Below are positions 1 to 6,276 of a stretch of 46,410 nt of DNA, piece by piece. Each line of letters opens with the position of its first letter. Position 1 is the stretch's first letter. Under the pieces are notes generated by a model. It had not been told where the DNA came from, did not search any database, and worked only from the letters and a program-made list of their open reading frames with translations. This stretch comes from CAYWEM01 sp964457225. Its GTDB lineage: Bacteria > Acidobacteriota > Aminicenantia > UBA2199. A program made the translations under genes and the position numbers. The DNA lies in NCBI GenBank assembly GCA_964457225.1, contig CAYWEM010000019.1, forward strand, positions 1-46,410, given 5' to 3'.

Positions 1-36
1 CATCGCCGGAAAACTTAACTTCAACTTACCCACACA

Positions 37-519
37 ATGTTAAAGAGAACCATAAAACTATTGCTGCTAATTGAAGGAGAAAAAGATATAGAAAAAGCAG
101 AAGAAATCGCAATGATGTATGGCGAAAATATAATCAAATGCAAACCAATATACAATGGAAGAAATATAAAGTATTTTAAAGAAAATGTTTATTTGAATAA
201 ATATGATATATTTACCAGAGTACAAACTCATAATGAATTGTTCTGTAATGAAAAATTAAATCGCAACATGTTTGGAAAAATATATATAAAAGCCGATGGA
301 AGTTGTTTTACCGATCTAAGCGGTGAAATAAAAGGAAATATATCAAATAATAGTATTGGCAAAATTATATTTAAAGAACTAAGTGAAGGAATAGCATGGA
401 AAAAAACTAGGAGTAGCATTAATCCATGTTCAGATTGTTTATATAGTTTGTTTTGTCCTCCAATATCGGATTATGAAAATGTTATAAAAAAAAACAATTT
501 ATGTCATATAAAAAAGTAA
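37..519 (+). pseudogene. C-terminal part of a SPASM-type pseudo-radical-SAM peptide maturase
   Basis: This reads as the C-terminal half of a pseudo-rSAM/SPASM protein of the kind found in Bacteroidetes GG-leader peptide systems (family recalled as TIGR04150; not searched). Visible signs are the phrase FYNG-like 'IYNGRNIKYFKENVY' at residues 38-52, FGKIYI near 79-84 and a cysteine-rich tail, PCSDCLYSLFCPP with C131, C134, C140 and a final C156 in NLCH. Such proteins usually run to about 350-400 residues, so at 160 residues the N-terminal part is missing. An in-frame TAA at 16-18 shows it does not simply continue off the window, and no Shine-Dalgarno precedes the ATG. A frameshift, a decayed gene or an assembly join near the edge are all possible. 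The gene is very AT-rich, unlike everything from 655 onward. It lies 135 bases upstream of a C39 exporter, which fits a shared peptide-modification role. Confidence 0.55.
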
Positions 520-654
520 AACAAAAAGATTTAAAATAATAAGTTGGTCGAAATAATAGTAATAAGAGCAAGCGTAATCCGGAACGAATTGATGAGTGAA
601 CATTGATATAATAAAATAAATGAAATTAACTAGTCTTAAGAATATCTAAAAAAA

Positions 655-2856
655 ATGAATACAATGCTGAACAAATTCCCCCACATCAAGCAGCATGACG
701 CCATGGACTGCGGGCCGGCCTGCCTGGCCATGGTGGCCAAGTATTACGGCAAGATCTATACCCTGCAGGGCCTGCGCGAAAAAAGCTTTATCACCCGCCA
801 GGGCGTTTCCATGCTGGGGATCAGCGACGCGGCCGAGGCCATCGGTCTGCGCACCCTGGGCGCACGCCTAACCTATGAACAGTTACTCACGGAAGCCCCC
901 CTGCCCTGTATCGCCCACTGGCAGCAGCGCCATTTCGTGGTAATCTACAAGGTGAGCAAGGACCGGGTCTGGGTGGCCGACCCGGGTCACGGACTGCTGA
1001 CTTATACCCGCGAGGAATTCATGCGCTCCTGGGCCTCGACCAGGGCCGGCGGCCAGGACCAGGGCGTCTGCCTGCTGCTTGAGCCGACCCCGGAGTTCTA
1101 CGCCCAGCAAGACGAAAAGAGCGACCGCTCGCGATTTTCATTTCTGTTTCAATACCTGCGGCCGTACAAGAAATTCATCTGGCAGTTGTTTGTCGGCCTG
1201 CTCTTCGGCACCCTGCTGCAGCTCATCTTTCCCTTCCTGACCCAGGCCATAGTCGACAAAGGCATCAGCAACCAGGACCTGGGCTTCGTCTACCTGGTGC
1301 TGATCGCCCAGTTGACCTTGTTTGTCAGCCAGACCGCGGTGGAATTTATCCGCTCCTGGATCTACCTGCATCTTTCCACCCGCATCAACCTATCACTCAT
1401 CTCCGACTTCCTGATCAAACTGCTCAAACTGCCGATCGGCTTTTTCGATACCAAGAGGATCGGCGACATCATGCAGCGCATCGGCGATCATTCGCGTATC
1501 GAATCCTTCCTGACCGGCTCGGTGCTCAGTATCGTCTTCGCCTTCGTCAACCTGGTGGTCTTCGGCATCGTGCTGGCCTTCTACAATCTTTCGATCTTCA
1601 TCATCTTTCTCACAGCCAGCATTGCTTACATCGGCTGGGTGGTCATATTCATGAAAAAGCGGCGCGACCTCGATTTCAAGCGCTTCGCCCAGATGGCGGA
1701 GAACCAGAGCAATCTCTATCAACTGATCACCGGCATCCAGGAGATCAAGCTCAATAACTGCGAGCGGCGCAAGCGCTGGGAATGGGAGCGCATTCAGGCC
1801 CGGCTGTTCAAGACCAGCGTCAAAGGACTGACCCTCAACCAGATGCAGAGTTCAGGCTCAGCCTTTATCAACCAACTGAAAAACATCCTGATCTCCTTCA
1901 TCGCCGCCAAGGCGGTGATCGACGGACAGATGACCCTGGGCATGATGATGGCCGTGCAGTACATCATCGGCCAGTTGAACGCCCCGATTCAGCAGTTGAT
2001 CGGCCTGCTGCACTCGGCCCAGGACGCCAAGATCAGCCTGGAGCGCCTGGCGGAAATACACCTGAAAAAAGACGAGGAAGACCCGGATGACCCCGGTCTG
2101 AGCGAATTGCCGGCCGAGCGCGACCTTTCAATCAAGGGCCTGTCTTTCCAGTATGAGGGGCCGCATTCGGAAATGGTGCTGAAAGACCTGGACCTGTTGA
2201 TACCGCAGCAGAAAGTCACCGCCGTGGTCGGAGTCAGCGGCAGCGGCAAGACCACCCTGGTTAAACTGCTTTTGGGCTTTTACAAGCCGACCGCGGGCGA
2301 AATCAGAGTGGGAGAACGCAGCCTGGCAGCCTTCAGCCAAAGCATGTGGCGCTCACAATGCGGAGTGGTCATGCAGGACGGCTTTATCTTTTCCGACAGC
2401 ATCGCCCGCAACGTGGCCGTGGGCGACGAGGTGATCGACAAGGAAAGACTGCACTACGCGGTCAGGATGGCCAATATCGCTGAGTTCATTGAAAGCCTGC
2501 CGCTGGGTTACAACACAAAAATCGGCATGGAGGGCCACGGTTTGAGCCAGGGCCAGAAACAGCGCCTGCTGATCGCCCGCAGTATTTACAAAAACCCCGA
2601 ATACCTCTTTTTCGACGAAGCGACCAATGCCCTGGACGCCCAGAACGAGCGGGTCATCATCGATAACCTGCGCGAGTTCTTCCAGGGCCGCACCGTGGTC
2701 ATCGTGGCCCACCGCCTGAGCACTGTAAAGAACGCCGACCAGATCGTGGTGTTGGAAAAAGGCTCCATCGTCGAGCTGGGCAGTCACGCTGAGCTGACCG
2801 CCAAAAAAGGCGCTTATTTCAACCTGGTCAAGGACCAGCTGGAACTGGGGCAGTGA
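655..2856 (+). CDS. C39-peptidase ABC exporter (bacteriocin/RiPP processing and secretion)
   Basis: Peptidase-containing ATP-binding transporter: it should cut the leader of a peptide after a double-glycine-type site and export the product across the inner membrane. Domain order: C39 peptidase (about 1-140) with Cys19 in DCGPAC, His93 and Asp109 as the expected catalytic triad and Gln13 as the likely oxyanion residue; six-helix transmembrane domain (about 165-450); ABC ATPase (about 490-733) with Walker A GVSGSGKT at 526-533, signature LSQGQ near 630, Walker B LFFDE near 651-655 and H-loop His686. The length of 733 matches the family. The start is uncertain: ATG 655 or ATG 664, neither with a Shine-Dalgarno. 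It is followed after 4 bases by an HlyD-type adaptor, the usual partner. Base composition changes sharply to GC-rich exactly here. No clear precursor peptide was found upstream. Confidence 0.93.
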   Translation: MNTMLNKFPHIKQHDAMDCGPACLAMVAKYYGKIYTLQGLREKSFITRQGVSMLGISDAAEAIGLRTLGARLTYEQLLTEAPLPCIAHWQQRHFVVIYKVSKDRVWVADPGHGLLTYTREEFMRSWASTRAGGQDQGVCLLLEPTPEFYAQQDEKSDRSRFSFLFQYLRPYKKFIWQLFVGLLFGTLLQLIFPFLTQAIVDKGISNQDLGFVYLVLIAQLTLFVSQTAVEFIRSWIYLHLSTRINLSLISDFLIKLLKLPIGFFDTKRIGDIMQRIGDHSRIESFLTGSVLSIVFAFVNLVVFGIVLAFYNLSIFIIFLTASIAYIGWVVIFMKKRRDLDFKRFAQMAENQSNLYQLITGIQEIKLNNCERRKRWEWERIQARLFKTSVKGLTLNQMQSSGSAFINQLKNILISFIAAKAVIDGQMTLGMMMAVQYIIGQLNAPIQQLIGLLHSAQDAKISLERLAEIHLKKDEEDPDDPGLSELPAERDLSIKGLSFQYEGPHSEMVLKDLDLLIPQQKVTAVVGVSGSGKTTLVKLLLGFYKPTAGEIRVGERSLAAFSQSMWRSQCGVVMQDGFIFSDSIARNVAVGDEVIDKERLHYAVRMANIAEFIESLPLGYNTKIGMEGHGLSQGQKQRLLIARSIYKNPEYLFFDEATNALDAQNERVIIDNLREFFQGRTVVIVAHRLSTVKNADQIVVLEKGSIVELGSHAELTAKKGAYFNLVKDQLELGQ

Positions 2857-2860
2857 AGAA

Positions 2861-4168
2861 ATGAGTGAAGTGCGCCGCGACCGGAACAAGCTGGACATGC
2901 TGGAGATCCGCAGTGAAGAAATGCAGGAGATCATGGGCTACGTGCCCCGCTGGATCGTGCGCTGGGGCATCAGCGTGATCACGGCTTCGATCATACTGCT
3001 GCTGGTCGGGGCCTGGTTTTTCAAGTACCCCGACATCGTCAACGCCACGGTGGTGGTGCTGACCGAAAATCCGCCGGCCCCGGTGGTGGCCCAGGTTGCC
3101 GGCCGGCTCAGCCCGCTGCTGGCCGCAGACAACCAGGAATTGCGCCACGGTGAGCTGATCGCGGTCATCGCCAACCCGGCCTCTTACCGGGACGTGCTTC
3201 GGCTCAAGGAAGAGCTCGGCGCTTTTCGCCCCCATGTCGCCGATCCGATTTCCGGCCCGGTTTTGGCCCGCGACCTGCGGCTCGGTGAGCTCCAGCCGGC
3301 CTTCGAACAGTTTTTTAAAATCTGCAGTGATTTTATTCATTTCCAAAGCCTTTCCTACCACCAGGCAAGAATCGTGGCTCTCGAAGGCCAGATCACCGGC
3401 CACGGCGAAGCACTCGGCCGCCTGGAAAGGCAGGCCGCCCTGCTGGCTGAAGAGTACGAACTGGGCCGCCGCCGCTTCCAGCGCCGGGAAGAACTGCACA
3501 GGCAGGGCATCATTTCTATCGCTGAAATCGAGAGCGCCCGGGCCGAGCTGCTGCAGAGGGAATACTCTTTGGAAAGCACCAAGAACAGCATAGTCAACGA
3601 AAAACTGCAGATCTCACGCTTGCGGGAAAGCAAAGCCGATTTGCAGCTGCAGTACCGCGAGCAAAAAAACCGCTGGGCCACCGACCTCAAGCAGGCCCTG
3701 GACAACCTGCTCAGCCAGATTGAGCAATGGGAACATCGTTTTTTGCTCAAAGCCCCGCTGGACGGCCGCCTGAGTTTCACCACCTTCTGGAGCGAAAACC
3801 AGTTCGTTCAGGCCGGGGCCACGGTCTTTACCGTGGTGCCGGCCGTCACCGGCGAGATAGTCGGCCGCCTGCTGTTGCCCATCGCCGGCTCGGGCAAGGT
3901 CAAGGCCGGCCAGCAGGTGAACATCAAGTTCGCCAATTTTCCGCATACCCAATACGGCATGGTAACCGGTCGGGTGCGTTCCATCTCCCTGGTGCCGGCT
4001 GAGCAGGCCTACCTGGTCGATGTGGAATTTCCCACCGGCCTGCGTACCAATTACGGTCGGGAACTTGATTTTTCCCAGCAGATGCAGGGCGGCGCCGAGA
4101 TCATCACCGAGAAAATGCGCGCCCTGGAAAGAATGCTCCAGCCTCTGCGAGCAAAGTTGAAACAGTAG
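2861..4168 (+). CDS. HlyD-family membrane fusion protein of the C39 exporter
   Basis: Periplasmic adaptor that would link the C39 ABC exporter to an outer-membrane channel. One transmembrane helix lies at about residues 35-55 after a short cytoplasmic N-terminus. A beta/lipoyl half-motif follows (about 70-105, VVAQVAGRLSPL), then a long alpha-helical, probably coiled-coil section (about 165-290, rich in E, R, L and Q), then the second lipoyl half (FLLKAPLDGRLSF) and a beta-barrel region with GQQVNIKFANFP near 350. The length of 435 fits bacteriocin-type HlyD proteins. It starts 4 bases after the exporter stop, so the two are almost certainly co-transcribed. No TolC-like gene is present in the window. 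Confidence 0.9.
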   Translation: MSEVRRDRNKLDMLEIRSEEMQEIMGYVPRWIVRWGISVITASIILLLVGAWFFKYPDIVNATVVVLTENPPAPVVAQVAGRLSPLLAADNQELRHGELIAVIANPASYRDVLRLKEELGAFRPHVADPISGPVLARDLRLGELQPAFEQFFKICSDFIHFQSLSYHQARIVALEGQITGHGEALGRLERQAALLAEEYELGRRRFQRREELHRQGIISIAEIESARAELLQREYSLESTKNSIVNEKLQISRLRESKADLQLQYREQKNRWATDLKQALDNLLSQIEQWEHRFLLKAPLDGRLSFTTFWSENQFVQAGATVFTVVPAVTGEIVGRLLLPIAGSGKVKAGQQVNIKFANFPHTQYGMVTGRVRSISLVPAEQAYLVDVEFPTGLRTNYGRELDFSQQMQGGAEIITEKMRALERMLQPLRAKLKQ

Positions 4169-4188
4169 TGGCAACTTATCTTTTCACC

Positions 4189-4194
4189 TATAAT
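4189..4194 (+). promoter_or_regulatory. possible -10 box before a small peptide gene
   Basis: TATAAT sits 20 bases after the hlyD-like stop and about 60 bases before a strong Shine-Dalgarno (AAGGAGG, 4257-4263). No convincing -35 hexamer lies at 16-18 bases upstream, so this is only a candidate. Confidence 0.3.
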
Positions 4195-4266
4195 GGTCTG
4201 GCATTTTCAGACAGAAAGGGTTGCGTAAATAAGGTGGACCTCAGTGGAATAAAAAAAGGAGGACCG

Positions 4267-4380
4267 ATGAAGGCAGGTATTTGTATTAAACAGATGCTTA
4301 ATCGCTCCTATTGTTCAAGTGGGGGTAGCCAGTACATCCAGGCCGATCTTTTCATGGCTCCATCCTTGGCGCAATTTTAG
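4267..4380 (+). CDS. possible 37-residue peptide next to the C39 exporter
   Basis: A short open frame starting at ATG 4267 with an excellent ribosome binding site (AAGGAGG, 4257-4263, 3-4 bases before the ATG). The peptide has a basic, slightly hydrophobic N-terminus (MKAGICIKQMLNRSYC), then SSGGS and a short tail ending LAQF. A Gly-Gly at residues 20-21 next to a C39 peptidase exporter is suggestive of a GG-leader precursor, but the leader is short and lacks an obvious hydrophobic pattern, and I recognise no family. It could equally be the first codons of a decayed gene. Function unknown. Confidence 0.3.
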   Translation: MKAGICIKQMLNRSYCSSGGSQYIQADLFMAPSLAQF

Positions 4381-4548
4381 CCCAAGCCCGGCCCGCAGGC
4401 AAATCGGGCGTGGGGTGCATAGAAGTGCCGGCTGACATGCCCGGGGTGGGTAAGTTCTTCGGAATATGATTCTTCAAGTACTTACAAATGGAGGCGGTGC
4501 CGGCAGAGCTTTCTGAATTAGTGTTTTCAGTTATACGACCGGGCCGGG
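4381..4548. other. intergenic stretch with no recognised gene
   Basis: With the possible peptide gene before it, this makes about 380 bases between hlyD and the toxin-antitoxin pair. A plus-strand frame is open from 4329 to a TGA at 4467-4469 and again beyond it, with protein-like wording (GVGCIEVPADMPGVGKFFG) but no start codon or ribosome site. It may be a gene fragment. No T-tract terminator is visible. Confidence 0.3.
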
Positions 4549-4950
4549 TCAGGCCTCCACCCAATTTTCTATGCGCAGACCCTCGATTCGGGAGAATTCG
4601 GCTAAATTGTTGCTTACCAGTATTCCATCATGGAACTTGACAATGGCTGCGATGAACAAGTCATTAGGCCCGATGATTTTACCTGACTTTTCCGCCTTTT
4701 GCCTGATTTCGGCGTAAACCCGGCAGACCGGATCGGAAAAGGGAACCACAGTGAAAGGATCGAGAAATTTTTCCACTTTAGCCAGGTTTTCGTTTTTCCT
4801 CCTGCTCTTGAAAGCTCCGAGCAGAAGCTCGGCCTTGACCACCACGGGGATTGCAATCTTATTGGGTGGAGTGGCCAATATCCTGGTTTTGACGCTTTCA
4901 AACTTCCCATTCAAAAAGTAAATGCAGGTGTTGGTGTCGAGAAAATACAT
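4549..4950 (-). CDS. vapC: VapC-type PIN-domain toxin ribonuclease
   Basis: PIN-domain endoribonuclease of a type II toxin-antitoxin pair; known family members cut tRNA or rRNA when the antitoxin is lost. The 133 residues begin with the standard FLDTN (Asp5), continue with an acidic residue in KAELLLGA (Glu42), and have the later acidic site GPNDLFIAA (Asp98) and a C-terminal LVSNNLAEFSRI segment, where the usual T/DxxxF pattern is recognisable. The length is typical. Its ATG directly follows the antitoxin stop (TAAATG), so translation is coupled. It is transcribed from the promoter upstream of the antitoxin. Confidence 0.9.
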   Translation of the reverse strand: MYFLDTNTCIYFLNGKFESVKTRILATPPNKIAIPVVVKAELLLGAFKSRRKNENLAKVEKFLDPFTVVPFSDPVCRVYAEIRQKAEKSGKIIGPNDLFIAAIVKFHDGILVSNNLAEFSRIEGLRIENWVEA

Positions 4951-5181
4951 TTACAGGTTTTCTCTGGCCAGGTCTGAGGAAGAGGAAGGCTGTGAAGGCC
5001 GTTGGAAGGAATCATCCCCGATCGAACCGAAAAGATTGCTGAAGTCGGGGGGATAAGACGGATCCAGCTTGGCCCGCAACTGCTCGGCCACCCATTTCGA
5101 GACGGAAACACGCTGGCGGGCGGCCGCATGCTCTATTTTTTTCAAAGTTTGTTCATCGATGTACAGGGATATTTGTGGCAT
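4951..5181 (-). CDS. vapB: VapB-type ribbon-helix-helix antitoxin
   Basis: Small antitoxin of 76 residues. The first ~45 residues (MPQISLYIDEQTLKKIEHAA then VSVSKWVAEQL) match a ribbon-helix-helix DNA-binding fold. The tail after residue 50 is polar and probably unstructured and is the likely toxin-binding part. A Shine-Dalgarno (AGGAGC on the minus strand, 5186-5191) precedes the ATG. It lies immediately before vapC with no gap. As is usual in such operons it should bind its own promoter, where repeated operator-like half sites are visible at 5227-5250. Confidence 0.85.
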   Translation of the reverse strand: MPQISLYIDEQTLKKIEHAAARQRVSVSKWVAEQLRAKLDPSYPPDFSNLFGSIGDDSFQRPSQPSSSSDLARENL

Positions 5182-5200
5182 TCGGGCTCCTGATGATCAA

Positions 5201-5229
5201 AATATAACGGTGTTTTAAATGCTTGTCAA
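5201..5229 (-). promoter_or_regulatory. sigma-70 promoter of vapBC
   Basis: On the minus strand TTGACA (5224-5229) is separated by exactly 17 bases from TATATT (5201-5206), a near-consensus promoter about 20 bases before the vapB start. The predicted leader is very short, about 13 bases. Confidence 0.8.
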
Positions 5230-5250
5230 GTATAATGACAAGTATACTTG
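5227..5250. promoter_or_regulatory. operator-like repeats at the vapBC promoter
   Basis: Two direct copies of CAAGTATA begin at 5227 and 5239 (12-base spacing), and the second is part of the perfect palindrome CAAGTATACTTG (5239-5250). The first copy overlaps the -35 box. Twelve-base spacing suits two ribbon-helix-helix dimers on one DNA face. Binding by the adjacent antitoxin is inferred. Confidence 0.6.
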
Positions 5251-5299
5251 GGCGTTTCGATGGCAATCAGCCCCAGGATCGTGGGAAAACCGGCCGGGT

Positions 5300-6133
5300 T
5301 CAGAAAAAGATGTTTACGAAATCGGCACCGGCGACCTGTTTGCGGTTCTTGATGGAGCGGCGGCCGTCGACCAGGGCGGTCTTGGTGCATTCCCGGTAAA
5401 CCCGGCAGTCACCGCGCTCATCTGGATCGTAACCGCGGCAGACCCGGAGTACATCGGGTGAAATTTCATCGATGATCACTATCCGGCCGTCGCCGTGCTG
5501 CAGCCGGCCCAACTCGAACTTGCCGTCGATCACGTGCAGGCCGTGGGAAGCGAATTCGGCGCAGACTATGTCGGCGATGCTCTGAACCAGTTCGATGCTC
5601 TGCTTGATTTCCCGGCGGGTCATGGCCCCGGTTTCTTCAAGTGCTTCCAGGCTGATCAGCACGTCTACATCACCCTTGGTCCAGGCCTCGACCACCCGGT
5701 GCAGGTTACGGCAGGGGCGGACGAAGGGATAACGCCGCCAGAAACTGCCGGTGGCGTTGTTGCGCCAAGTGAATTCCAGGTTCAGCAGCGGGGCGGAACC
5801 GGAGAAATCGGGGTCAGGTACCGGCATGGACAGGGGCAGGGCCGGCTCGACGATCATTTCATTGTCGCTGATGGTCTCAATGTAGTGTGAAGGTACGCCC
5901 TTTTCTTTCAGCAGTTTGAAAAAGTGGGTGGCAAAACGGCAGGCGACGGCACCCTTGCCGGGAATGGAGCCGACCACGGTGTCTCGGCCCGGGTCGAAAA
6001 TCACCTGGCCGTTTTCGATATAACCGGTGGCTTCGTCCTTGAAGAGCAAACAGTACTTGCCGGCGTGGGGACCGGAGTCGACCTGGTAAACATTTTTCGA
6101 CTTGCCGCTGTAAAGCAGTTTTTTCTCGCTCAT
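5300..6133 (-). CDS. purC: SAICAR synthetase (purine biosynthesis)
   Basis: Phosphoribosylaminoimidazole-succinocarboxamide synthase: joins aspartate to CAIR with ATP to give SAICAR in de novo purine synthesis, in the cytoplasm. The 277-residue protein starts with the family's LLYSGKSKNVYQ nucleotide-binding strand, followed by GKGAVACRFATHFFKLL, TWRNNATGSFWRRYP, the metal/ATP motif VIDGKFELGR and the C-terminal VIIDEISPDVLRV, which matches the usual DEISPD signature. The Shine-Dalgarno GGAG lies just before ATG 6133. No other purine gene is adjacent, though guaB occurs 14 kb away. The gene has its own promoter, a possible operator and a leader hairpin. Length and motifs are normal. Confidence 0.92.
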   Translation of the reverse strand: MSEKKLLYSGKSKNVYQVDSGPHAGKYCLLFKDEATGYIENGQVIFDPGRDTVVGSIPGKGAVACRFATHFFKLLKEKGVPSHYIETISDNEMIVEPALPLSMPVPDPDFSGSAPLLNLEFTWRNNATGSFWRRYPFVRPCRNLHRVVEAWTKGDVDVLISLEALEETGAMTRREIKQSIELVQSIADIVCAEFASHGLHVIDGKFELGRLQHGDGRIVIIDEISPDVLRVCRGYDPDERGDCRVYRECTKTALVDGRRSIKNRKQVAGADFVNIFF

Positions 6134-6153
6134 TTGTCACTCCTTGCTTATTC

Positions 6154-6174
6154 GGCTCGCCCGAAAAACGAGCC
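6154..6174 (-). promoter_or_regulatory. 5' leader hairpin of purC
   Basis: GGCTCG (6154-6159) and CGAGCC (6169-6174) form a perfect 6-bp stem with a 9-base loop. The transcription start predicted from the purC promoter falls at about 6174, so the stem would sit at the very 5' end of the mRNA. A role in mRNA stability or control is inference. Confidence 0.45.
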
Positions 6175-6180
6175 CTGAAA

Positions 6181-6209
6181 ATGATACTTGAGTCTGGCGG
6201 AAAACTCAA
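6181..6209 (-). promoter_or_regulatory. sigma-70 promoter of purC
   Basis: On the minus strand TTGAGT (6204-6209) and TATCAT (6181-6186) are 17 bases apart, upstream of purC. The inverted repeat CTTGAGT-N10-ACTCAAG (6187-6193 and 6204-6210) occupies the spacer and the -35 box, as an operator would. Confidence 0.65.
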
Positions 6210-6222
6210 GCGGCCACGGGCT

Positions 6223-6251
6223 TTGCCTTGCCCCGCTTTTTGGCTTAAAAT
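6223..6251 (+). promoter_or_regulatory. promoter of the PLP decarboxylase gene
   Basis: TTGCCT (6223-6228), 17 bases, TAAAAT (6246-6251), followed by the Shine-Dalgarno AAGGAGG (6261-6267) and ATG 6277. The position supports 6277 rather than an upstream ATG as the true start. Confidence 0.6.
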
Positions 6252-6276
6252 GGGGCCGCGAAGGAGGAATGCAGTC

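Noticed and set aside
4352..4564. Minus-strand 70-residue frame before vapC
   Set aside because: No ribosome site and no family resemblance; overlaps the vapC 3' end.
6181..6276. Upstream ATG for the PLP decarboxylase
   Set aside because: It lies ahead of the probable promoter and lacks a ribosome site; ATG 6277 has AAGGAGG.
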